Positions 44,641 through 55,148 of a DNA stretch of 64,000 nt are shown here, piece after piece. Position 1 is the first letter of the stretch; every line of letters begins with the position of its first letter. The stretch covers positions 366,882,459-366,946,458 of the forward strand of contig OZ010793.1 of assembly GCA_963932465.1 (NCBI GenBank). Direction: 5' to 3'. The notes beneath the pieces are model-generated. The model did not search any database and was not told the origin of the DNA. It was given only the letters and a program-made list of their open reading frames with translations. The translations under genes and the position numbers were made by a program. This DNA is from Maratus speciosus. Lineage: Eukaryota; Arthropoda; Arachnida; Araneae; Salticidae.

Positions 44641-46177
44641 TATCATTGAGCATTTTTGTTTTGAAATATTGTTAAAATATGCTTTACATCAAGGAAACAA
44701 ATAAAGTACTGTGATCTATAATAAAACAGTTGAAAAGTTACATTGCAGCAATGCAGGTTTTACTCTGGGAGTGCGGCTTGTGGAGATGACTGTTTATATT
44801 TTTTATTTATATTTGACATATTAGAGATGGTTATTTAGTAGAAATTTGGATTTAAAGAAAATGCACATTTTTTTAACCTTGGTATGTCTTATGCCATAAC
44901 AAAAATATTGATTAATAAAAAAAAAATGTGTGTGGGAGGGGAGGGGGAAGGCTGCAGTAAATTTACGTGTACTGTATTATGTCTGTTCCGTATTATTGAT
45001 TGTTCAATATATCAGTTTATATAAATATATTCTTTTTATCAGACGTATAGGAATATATTTTATAAGGACCCCGTCTTTTTTAGATTTTAGAAAAACAGAG
45101 CATAATTTTTATTTATTTCATCAGGTCAAAAAGTAACAACTATTATTGAAATAAAATATTCCAGTTTTAAAAAGCTTGTAAATTATTTATCAAAATAATT
45201 TTATTGTGGTTGCAAGGAATTAAATAAAAAATCCGACAAAATGGATAATTGAAACTAATTTTAAAGATATGCTTGCCATGAAAAGGCAGGTTTACTGTAT
45301 GTAATGGGCCTTTCACTATTTAATAAGGTCTTATTCTAGGTATATGTAATAATACTTATTTTCCCTAAATGAAATGATAAAAATTATTTTTGGCTAAATC
45401 ATGAAAACTTTTGCTCATAAAAAATATTCAGAAATTAACATAATACTTGTTTGAACAAAATTGCTTTGATTCGTACTTTATCATATAAGACATTCCCCTT
45501 CATTTAAATTTTTTATTTTATCTTTCAAAAAGGGTAACTTTTATTTGCTTTAAAACTAATTTAATTTCAGATTATTAAGTCCAAAATAATAAACATAAAT
45601 AAAACAAGCAAAAAGGAAGGGGGGAAGAGGTAGAAAAAAAGTTCTGATATCACAGAGTACACGAGTAATTTTTATATAATTTAAAATTAATTTAGTTTGA
45701 AAATATTAAGTTATATAAGCAATGGACATGAATAATCTAATTAGAATAGTAATTTAATAAAATAAGGTAATAGATTACTACTTTAAGTATCAATATTTAA
45801 ATTTAGTTACATTATTTAGATTTAAATAATGAAAGCTGACTTCACTGATATATACAATGTATGGTAAACAATACACTACATTGCATAAAAATGAACTTAA
45901 TTGTGTTTTTTTTTTCTTTCATATTTATAAAAATTATTATTTAAAAGGTAATTCAAAATGTTCACTTAAAATTTCAGTCATATACAGTGACAAATAATTA
46001 CATATTGTATTTATTTATTATTGTTTGTGCAGTTTTAATGAAATAAAAACTTTATAATAAAAGTTATATTAATTATATTGTATACACAAACTTCATTGTT
46101 TTAATTTAATAACATTTTTTGTCGCAACATATTTTGACGTTGTCACGCTTACAATCAGCAGAGAGAAAACTCAGCTC
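44641..46177. other. Non-coding AT-rich stretch
   Basis: No supported gene. The 68-aa frame at 44930-45136 begins in a G-rich tract and lacks any domain. Nothing else is seen. Confidence 0.5.
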
Positions 46178-46524
46178 AGAGCTGGAAATCTGCACGGGCC
46201 GAATTTCCAGGACCAGGCTCAGCTCAGCCCGGCCCGAACGAAAATTATCTTGACCCGGTCAGCGTAAAATTAAAAGTTCTTCCCAGGCAGATATTTTCAC
46301 AGTTCAGGACCCAGTCCGAACAAAATTCAGTAAAAACGGATCTGCCCCGGCCCATGAAAAAAAAAACAAATATAGGCCGGTCGAGTCAAGATTACAGCGT
46401 ACATATTTATGGGAAAAATTTTCAGTATATTATAGATTGTCTCTTCCAGACAAATTACACAATAGCAACCTTAATTATTACTTAGAAACTAAAGACTTTT
46501 CAGCATTCAAATAAAGATTCATAA

Positions 46525-46561
<37 letters not shown>

Positions 46562-46660
46562 TAGTTTAGAATAAAAGAAAAAAGATGATTAAAAAATGAT
46601 AACTTTTGAAGATGTATAATAAAAGTAGATTTTTGAAAATATTTCTTTGTAATTTATTAA
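46178..46660 (+). repeat. GGCCCGG-rich dispersed repeat, copy 3
   Basis: Begins AGAGCTGGAAATCTGCACGG, with GC-rich motifs (cagcccggcccgaacg, gcccgg) to about 46390. It then follows copy 1: 'catatttatg', 'gacttttcagcatt.aaataaagattcat', 'tagtttagaataa.agaaa', 'gataacttttgaag.tgtataataaaa.gtagatttttgaa', 'atttattaagg'. An (AAT)n microsatellite has expanded at 46527-46561. The far end is interrupted by a foldback element at about 46661. Confidence 0.6.
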
Positions 46661-47475
46661 GGCTGTTCTCAAATCCAAAGAAGCTACTTTCTGACACATT
46701 TCTAAATTAATTCTTGTTCAGAAATGTATAAAATGGGCAGGTGTTCTTATTCAGAAACTTCGTAATTGAATGGTGTTGTCATTTTTTTATAAAGCAAAAG
46801 ATCTATAAAAAATACTGTCAAAGTTGGCGTTTTGAATCAAATTTCACTAAGTGATAGCACGGGAAAGGAGAAAAACCTGTCGTCACGTGACAAGAATCGC
46901 TTATAACTCAATAAGTAATTTATTTATCAAAAAATGGAAAATAATATTCGTTTCCAATCGTTTCAATAATCAGACTTGTCATTTTTATGTAATTTGTAAT
47001 TTATTCAGGCTGTTCTTAAATCCAAAAGAGCTACTTTCTGACACATTTCTGAATTAATTCTTGTTCAGAAATGTATAAAATGGGCACAAGCGTGAAACTT
47101 TCTGACACATGTACTAACTCATTTTTAAACGTAGAAGTACAAAATTGGCAGGGTTGACTATGGAAGCGATTTGGAGTAGAAATGAGTTTTCCGTTCTTTG
47201 ATAAATAAATTAATTATCGAATTCTAAACAATTTTGGTCAAAACGGTTTTTCTCCTTTCTCTGGCTGTTTTTTTTTTCTTTCGGAAATTCGGTTCAAAAC
47301 GCCCATCTTGATGGTATTTTCTGAAAGATCTTTTACGTTTACCAAAAACGGGAAAACACCTTTCGATTACATAGTTTCTGAAAAGCAGCACCTGACCATT
47401 TCATGCATTTCCGAACAAAAATGGATTAAAACTTGTGCATAAAGTTGCGCCTTTGTATTTGAGAACATCCATATA
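46661..47475. mobile_element. Foldback/MITE with internal direct duplication
   Basis: The left end is GGCTGTTCTCAAATCCAAAG and the right end, reversed, is GGATGTTCTCAAATACAAAG. Inverse pairs run inward: 'ttgttcagaaatg.at.aaatggg.caggtg', 'cagaaac.t.gtaat.gaa.ggtgtt', 'aaaagatct', 'ggcgttttgaa.c.aattt' and 'aaaggagaaaaacc'. A ~90-base outer segment of the left arm (46655-46741) is repeated directly at 46990-47088 within the centre, plus a weaker third copy near 47095-47150. No coding capacity. Confidence 0.55.
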
Positions 47476-50400
47476 CTCGTGAAAGTCGTATCCATTGAAA
47501 AAGGTTCATGTGTTATCGGATTCATTTAAATTTTTATATCAGGCCGGTGTTTAAAAAACTGTCCTATTTCTGCAATTCAATGCTTGGCTCTTTCTCTCAT
47601 CGCCAAGTAACAGACGCGAATGTCCCGTCAACTGTCCTTTCCCGTTCCACAGCCCCGTTTTAACCTTTGGGGAGGAAAACGCAGGAAAAAGTAATTATAC
47701 CGTGCCCTGTGAAACTCTCCCGGCAAAACATATGTAATATTCACTTTTAAAACGTCCTCACACAAGTGAAGACGTACAAAATGTAATCTCTTTCTTAGTA
47801 TCTCTAATTAAACTTCTCCTTTTTTCCTTTCCTACAACATGAGTAGTTTCAATGGAGCACACACACAATACACCGTCTGTTACATGATTCCTTTTTTAAG
47901 CCTGATGCACTGTGACCTGAAGGAGTAAGGATAAACGAATATATGATGATACGGGATATTCCATAATTCTTAGACGCCCTGACTAACCGCGAGCTGAAAA
48001 ACGGATATCTATACATAGAAGGTAAGGCCTTTAATTATTCTTTTATTATTGTGATGAGGCATCGCGCAGTTTGCGTTTATCCTCTTCGGACCTGGAGTAT
48101 CCTATAGGATACACATCTTTACAAATTTTTTTCCTGTATATAAATAATGCTTAAAAAATAAAAATGGTGTGAAAGGAATCTTAAAAGATAGCCAAACTCA
48201 GGCAAAATATCAATTTGTTTCTTATAGTGCTTTTTTCGGCCATAAAATGGGATTTGAAAATGACTTGCAGCAAAAATTAGGGAAATATACAAAAACGAAA
48301 AGTAAATAATTTTTTTATACATTAAAACACCATATGGAGAGTCCATTTAAAATAAAAATATATTAAATGCATAATTATTTAATATTTTGCATTATTTTTT
48401 CTATGCAAAACAAAAGAAAATATCTTAAATTGTCAAAAAATGTTTTTATTGAGTCTCATGTGTCATATATAATATATCATATTTTATGTATAAAAAATAA
48501 ATTTAAATTTTTTTTTGCTTTTCAACTTTTCTTAGTTATCACTTTGCAAATATAAATTCATAACTGAAGTAAAAAAATATATGAAAATAAACCCCGGGGT
48601 GTGAAGAGGTTAAAGTATATGAATTAGTGAGGAGCGTGTGGATTCACGCCAAAAACTGTTAGACTCACAAATTTTTCTAACAGTGTTTGTACGAGAACAT
48701 TTTATTCAAGAATCATATTTCGTTTCATGCTAATAAAACTTTCTTTTTTAATTAAATGTTGTCATACGCCTTTAAAGAGACATCCACCGCGCTACCACGC
48801 TCTATCTGAGGCTCCACAACGTGTCTTTGAAAAAGTCATATATTTTGTTTATAACATGCAGAAATTCCAACCAAATTTAAACCACTTATAGAAAACGTCA
48901 ATATGCACTGGAGAAACGTTATATTGCAATTAAAAAATGAATATATTGAATATTTGATAAAATAGGAACACGTGATAATTTTTAACAGTGCATGCGCGAA
49001 TGATAGCATAATTTTTGTTTCATAATTTTAGTACCCAACTATATAGGGTAACTCAAGAAAGTCAGTCAAAAAACGGAAATTCAGGAAGTTATTGAACTGA
49101 GCTCTAGCTATATTTCAATTACTTTCTAAAACTGCTTCTCCTGCATAATTTCAAGTTTTCTAAAAATGTTGTTAAATTTGATTGAAAATTATGCATGTTA
49201 TAAACAAAAAACATGCGGAAAGGTTGTGATTTTTTCAAGGAAATGCTCCTATCTTCATAAATATGCGTTCCATTTGTAAACAAATGCATACACACATTAA
49301 ACAGGATCATTACCTAAAGCTATTAGATCATTCAAAATATTTTGTGATAGGAGTGCTTGCAAATATTACCTTTTTCGTGCAATTTTTTGTTGGTCCGCTA
49401 AATTGCCCTCCTGGCTAAGTCTTCACTAAAAAAATATGAAATAAAACATATTCATTATTCATTACATATCCAAAGTTAACAATTCATAAAGTTTTTTTTC
49501 TAGTTTTTCGACTAAACGTCTAACAAAGAAAGTGGCAGAATACTTTTTACCAGATTATGTAATTTGTTAGACCGCGTTGAAATTTTAACCTAAGAACAAG
49601 TTATTTTATATGTTTTATCTTTCTTTTTAATTTTTTTAATTTTTTTCTTATTCACTCAGATTTTAGTGGAATCCGACCGAATCAAGCGTGGCGTATCCAG
49701 GATATCGGAATTTACGGCGGATTGCAATCCCTAGATGAACGAGTGCACGATTTGATTTCAAAAAATAAAATTAATCAAATATCAAATTATTATTTTTTTT
49801 TCAAAATTTCGCATCTCTTTTGCTTAATGGAGCAGTTAAGAAAATTATGTTATTTCTTTATAAGGTTCATTTTTTTACCAGATTAAAAATATATTTCATT
49901 AAAGTCGCATCTGTAACTGATCTACAAATAAAAACAGCTGTAAATGCGTCTTAGAGTTACAAAACAAGAAAAAAAGGTATAAAATAATAATAAAATCTTA
50001 CCTCATTAATAAAATAACTGGAGCATCACCAGTAAACTTCAGATAGGTAAATCTACATTGACCGAACTAAAAGATTAAATACGATTTTTCCTACTTGAAC
50101 GAATGATATAATTTACATACAAAATAATAATTTTATGGATATCGCCAGGTTTGATATATAAAGATTACGAGAATTAAAATAAAAATATTTTTGACAATTG
50201 AAATTCATGTTAAACAGAAAATTTTGAATAGTGATCATTCTTTAATTTTATTTTTTAAATAAAAATGATGTTAAACCATTATCACTGAATGTAAAGCTCT
50301 TGTTCTTGCCTTAATATCTATTCCACATCCCTTAATGTGTAAGAAAAAAAAAAAAAAAGACAAACGTTTCTTAATCCAAAAAAATATCATATAACCAACG

Positions 50401-50770
50401 GACGAAAATCTACAATAATCTCATTCGAGTTAACCACGATTCCGAAAAACATTTATGAAAACAAACTTTATTTTGCTGCCACTGATTTTTGGAAGCGTTT
50501 CAGAATAGTTTTTATAGTACATTAATCCGTTTTCTCAAACCAGAATATATGTTTTCGAATGCTCTCAATTCTCAAGTAGATATTTTTATGTTCAACGAAC
50601 CTATTTTACAGGCAAACATAATAAATGAACAGCATTATACCGTTCTTTAAATTAAAAACTTTGTATGACTAGAAACATTAATTTATTGAAGCGATACTAT
50701 AGCATCACATACAGTTTAACAATAAGCAACAAGTACACAGTTATTTAAATTTCTTTTAACACGTTCGCCT
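47476..50770. other. Non-coding; R2 and R3 repeat copies
   Basis: Bases about 49370-49560 are the inverse copy of 42000-42200 (family R3). Bases about 50405-50610 match 18555-18830 (family R2). Frames at 48119-48346, 48367-48555 and 49119-49310 are short, AT-driven and without a domain. No host gene is supported. Confidence 0.45.
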
Positions 50771-51420
50771 GGAACAGGGCCGAATCTAGCCTTTTTTGCA
50801 CCCGGGGCAAACATGGATTTTGGCGCCCCCCAACCTCTTCCACAAAGTATATTTACAAAGAGAATTTTACTAATTTTATAATAGACGACTTATTTCAAAA
50901 TTTAAAATATGTAATCATAAAATATGTAGCACTGAACTACGTAATCTACAGTGGCGGATCCAAGGGGGAGGTCCCTCTGAACATCAACAAAAATATTCTA
51001 AAGATCATTTTTAAAATGACATATTCAGTAGAGTCCCGCCTAACCGAGTTTCCGCTTTCACAGAGTTATTTTCTTCTGATGGACTGATGGCTTCCATTAT
51101 TATGAAACAGCCATTATAAATGAAGCGTTAGGTGAAGATGAAAGAGCAGTCGTAAAAAGTTAGAACTCTGATTTTCTGGTCCGAATGGGAAGAAAAAAAT
51201 GGCCACAATTTTTTTTGCAAAAAAAAATTATGACCATTTTTTTTTTTTTTTTTTTTTTTTTTATGAATGACAATTTCATTCTAAAACATTTTTCAGATTC
51301 TTGTTTTCTTTTTTTTTTTTTTAGATCTAACATTTTAATTTTGTTTAAAGGAACATGTTTCTTTTATAGTACCTCAAATTCAGTGTAATGTTCAGTTTTT
51401 TTTTTTTTTTTTTTTTTGTA
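50771..51420. repeat. hAT- and Tigger/pogo-like terminal fragments with poly-T tracts
   Basis: 'Cagggccgaatctagcc' (50776) and 'cagtggcggatccaag' (50950) look like hAT-type ends. 'Cagtagagtcccgcctaaccgag' at about 51027-51049 matches the style of Tigger/pogo inverted repeats. No usable transposase follows. Poly-T tracts lie at about 51237-51262, 51309-51322 and 51396-51418; the frame at 51185-51388 is a Phe-rich by-product. Confidence 0.45.
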
Positions 51421-51626
51421 ATTTATAGAAGCTAGGAAAATGACATGATAAAAGTCTACTCAAATTTTACAAAGCCTTTAAACAAATTTTTTCAAAGAAA
51501 TATCTAAAAGATCTTGCTGGTAGCAATGATTTTACTACTTCTGACTTGAACTATGTTAAGAAGAAGAAGAATTACTTTGCAGCGCCATCTTTATACCTCA
51601 TAAAGAATTAAAATGAGCAGGCCAGT

Positions 51627-53407
51627 TGCTGGGCAACATATAACAATGATATGTTCCCGCACCATGTTGGTTAAATCAAAGTAAAATTGCGTAATTTGTT
51701 ATTTCTGTTTGTATAAATATTTTTTATAAAATATAATTATGAGTGTAAAATTATAATGTTTATATATTTAAGTAAAATAGGAGTGTAAGTTCATACAAAA
51801 ATTATTAAGTTGATTTTAAATATTAAATATATATTTTTAAAAAATTGTTGTATTGTAAAATGAATGTATAATGTTGAATAGAGTTCGGATCTCAGACAAC
51901 AACAATAGCCAGACGCCATGGTGTCGTTTTATGACAAGCCAATGGAAAGTGGTGTATAATTAGAAATCGTAAAATAATAAAAACGTTGGAATAAATTTAT
52001 GGCCTTAATAAAAGTGTTGGGACAAATTTATGGCTTTTCAGACCACCCAAACTTTAAGGCAGATAATAATATTAAAGTATATGTAAGGGGCCATTTGCAG
52101 ACTGTTAGCTAATAGGCCTATCGAAGAATAATGCAAAATCTTCTCACATCCAATAACAGTGGACTAGACAAAAATAGTTCCACCCACTGCAGGAGTTGGT
52201 GTGCAAGAAGAATAAGGTTTGAAAAAGAGAGTCTGAAAAAAGATGTAGAGGACGCAGGAGCTCTCCTGAAAGCCCGTGCAATGAATCCAAAAAGCCCTAG
52301 TAATGCCCAGGCGAGATGGACATATCGGATCGAGCCTAATCAAGCCTAATTGAGGATGTCTTCCTGATGTACATATCGGAGTGAGCCTAATCAAGCCTAA
52401 TTGAGGATGTCTTCCTGATGTACATATCGGAGTGAGCCTAAGCAAGCCTAATTGAGGATGTCTTCCTGATGTACATATCGGAGTGAGCCTAAGCAAGCCT
52501 AATTGAGGATGTCTTCCTGATGTTAAAATAAAGTGGATTATTCTACAGAGGTCCGTAGCTATGCATCCTGCCATCCCGATGTTGCCGCTCTGATATGAAG
52601 CGAATTCCTGATGACATATGAATATGATCCTAAGCAACGCGACAACTCTGAATTTGATGAATAAAGGCCACCATCCCGTATATTAAAAAAAGGTACTACT
52701 TTAAACTTTTTCTTTTACCACTTAAGATCATATGAAAAATCATAAATATACTTTTCTGATATTTTATGGTAGAGAGTAATCTGAGATCCGACAAAACCAA
52801 TAATTAAATAAAATTAAGGTAATTTAAAAATGAAAGAGAATTATTCTTTTAGCAAAAAGAAAAAAATATAATAATTAGAGAAAATGAAAATATTGTCTTT
52901 TTTTTTAAAGATTAAATATACTTAAAATAATGAGAAGCAAACAAAGGTGTTGCTTTCTTTTTTTTTGAAATAATATTATCTATTTCTGTATATAGTTGTG
53001 TTTAATGTAAATAAAATATTTAATCAAGTTTTAAAAAGTTTCTGTAATTATTTAATTGATAATGTTTAAGGTATGTCAATTTATTTTTACAGCTTAAATT
53101 TTAGTTTAATTCATAAGTGGAAGAGTTCGTCTAAATAATTCACAACGCAAACTCTTAATTTTATTCGTAATTATTTAAATTTAATAATTACATTTTGACA
53201 CGAATTATAATTTAATTTTATTAATGCTTCGCGTTGCTCTTCTACTAGAATTTAGGTAATTACGATCACTTATATTATTTGAATTTATCTAAGGTATATA
53301 AAATTATATACCAATTTGCTATGAGGTTGCTTGGATGATTTGGACCAATTAACAATTTTGGATGTAAATTAAATAGAAAATAAACAGGTGTAATTATCTG
53401 TCCAGCA
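51627..53407 (+). repeat. 5' LTR (1.78 kb) of the non-autonomous element
   Basis: TG...CA ends within an inverted TGCTGG/CCAGCA. It contains a 4 x 51-bp tandem array at 52315-52518. AATAAA signals occur at about 52527 and 52662; the second, 'gatgaataaaggcc', is a plausible polyadenylation signal. The sense frame 52131-52349 and antisense frame 52164-52637 recur in the other LTR with few changes only because the LTRs are near-identical. Neither has a known domain. Confidence 0.85.
52315..52518. repeat. 4 x 51-bp tandem array in 5' LTR
   Basis: Exactly four 51-base units with the core 'catatcggagtgagcc' and 'caagcctaattgaggatg'. Units 3 and 4 share a t-to-g change (cctaagcaagcc). The period is divisible by three, so the antisense strand stays open and would encode a 17-residue repeat (TSGRHPQLGLLRLTPIC), but nothing shows that it is translated. 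Confidence 0.9.
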
Positions 53408-53427
53408 TCCCCTCCTTCATAGTAAAA

Positions 53428-53447
53428 TGGTGCTATGACTCAGGAAC
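53428..53447 (+). promoter_or_regulatory. Candidate tRNA-His primer-binding site
   Basis: TGGTGCTATGACTCAGGAAC starts 20 bases after the 5' LTR. The complement of an animal tRNA-His 3' end is TGGTGCCGTGACTCGG (from memory); 13 of these 16 positions agree, including the TGG of CCA. The gap from the LTR is larger than usual. The tRNA assignment is an inference. Confidence 0.5.
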
Positions 53448-54290
53448 GTTCATCTGAGGTCATTAGAAATAATAATAATAATAACAATAAAGGAAAATAA
53501 ATTTAAGTATTATTTTAATGTCACAATTTTAAAGATATTGTAGGTATTTAAGTTTAATTGATTAAAATTTTATTAAAATTAATTTTATTATTGTAACAAT
53601 AATGACACACATATAATAATTTTATATAAATAAAATGAATAATATATGTTAGCAAAAAAAAAAAAAAAAAAAAAAGGAAATGAAAAAAATAATTCAGGGA
53701 TTTATAATAGGTAAATTTAGGAATTACAATTTTTTTTTTCTCTCTTTTCTCTTTTGGTTGGATCTCAGTTACCATTGAGAAATAATGGCATTCACATCAC
53801 AGATGACACATTTGTAAAAATAATTTTTTTTTAATATAATGTATAAATAATAATAAGAAGAAGAATGAGTAAAATTTTATAATATGACTGGTATAAAATG
53901 ATTGAAATGTCAATAGATCATGATTTTTGAAATTGTATCACCTTGATACAAAAGAAAATTTATGAGTCGTGCTACGAAGTAGTAGTACAATATTTACAAA
54001 AAAGAAAAAAAAAAAAAAGATTGTTTTTCTGTAGAAAAAGACAGATATTTTTCTGTTAAATGAAATTATGTTGTTTTTTATATATACGTGTATTATAAAT
54101 ATTTTAGGGGTATTTATGTGAGTAAAAGAATAATCTACAAAACAACTTCATCTCCTAAGAATTTTTTTTTTTTAAATTTTAGTGTTGTTGTTTTTATGTA
54201 TTTATGCAATTTATAATATTTTCATACATATGTGGTAATATATATAAAAAAAAAAAAGTATGATAAACAGAAATATTCTGTTAAAAGGTT
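53448..54290. other. Leader of LTR element interior, no gene
   Basis: AT-rich, with A-runs at 53655-53676 and 54001-54019. No coding sequence is seen. The minus frame 53554-53775 is low-complexity. Confidence 0.6.
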
Positions 54291-54698
54291 ATGCCCAACA
54301 ATAAGCGAAAATTTAAAAGGAGAAGTGTAGATTTAAATACCTCTGGAGTTAAAACCAGAGGACAGAAAAATAAAATTATTTCTCTAAATTATTCGCTACA
54401 AAAAACTAAAAAGAATACAATGACTCAACCTAGTGTTGATACGCTGTTGAATTGTATCCCCGTCTTTGATGAAAATACGAGTCAAAAGGGTGACAAGGCT
54501 ACTATAAAGTATTATAAAAAAAATAATAAATATTCTGAGAATGTAGACCCATATTTAAAGTATCAAATAGATTATTATGATAAAAATATGTCGCTATATG
54601 GTTATACACCATATACAAACTTATACGGGGATGTGATACAAGATCATTACCCTTTCCCCCCTCCCCAATATTATCCATGGGATATGAATTGGTATTAA
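54291..54698 (+). CDS. Orphan 135-aa basic protein with C-terminal PPxY motif
   Basis: The only sizeable sense frame in the interior of the young LTR element. The start at 54291 is the first Met and is followed by a strongly basic segment, MPNNKRKFKRRS, and more Lys/Arg to about residue 45, suggesting nucleic-acid binding or nuclear targeting. The middle (46-85) is polar. The C-terminal 50 residues are Tyr- and Pro-rich (YLKYQIDYYDK, YGYTPYTNLYG), ending in PFPPPQYYPWDMNWY. PPQY is a PPxY motif, a ligand of WW domains and, in Gag proteins, a late-budding motif. No transmembrane segment, Cys or His cluster is present. I do not recognise the family. It may be a reduced Gag-like or accessory protein, or a chance frame; low A/T-only bias at the C-terminus and position in a young element favour a real product. 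Confidence 0.5.
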   Translation: MPNNKRKFKRRSVDLNTSGVKTRGQKNKIISLNYSLQKTKKNTMTQPSVDTLLNCIPVFDENTSQKGDKATIKYYKKNNKYSENVDPYLKYQIDYYDKNMSLYGYTPYTNLYGDVIQDHYPFPPPQYYPWDMNWY

Positions 54699-55106
54699 AA
54701 ATAAATCAAAATACATAATTAATCGAATTTCAAAATTTCAAAATTTTCAAAATTTAAAAATAAATTTTTCTCTTTTAGGTAAAAAAAATTGAAACAAAAT
54801 TAATAACTTGCCTTTTTAAAATTCAAAATAATAATAAGAAAGGATAGGAACATGGTAACGCCAATTTGTCTCAGGGTTACAATATTGAGCAAATGTGCAG
54901 GGCGCACCCGAAAACATACTTATAAAATTATGTAATGTGCTTCACAAAACTTCACTGGAGCAGTGAAATATTTCTCTCCAGGCAAAAGTTATATATATAT
55001 ATTTTTTTTCTTTTCGAATATGAATTAGAAAATATAAAATCTTAACAAAGCCAAATAACATTAAAACTTAATTAATTTAATAGTGAATAATGTTTGGAGT
55101 AATTTT

Positions 55107-55148
<42 letters not shown>

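Noticed and set aside
44930..45136. 68-aa membrane-like frame
   Set aside because: Starts in a G-rich simple tract and is hydrophobic only because of T-rich codons; no supporting context.
51185..51388. 67-aa Phe-rich plus-strand frame
   Set aside because: Driven by poly-T tracts; no domain.
52131..52637. LTR frames (72 aa sense, 157 aa antisense) repeated at 58985-59491, suggesting a duplicated gene
   Set aside because: The repetition is due to the two LTRs of one element; no known domain, and the antisense one is mostly the 51-bp array.
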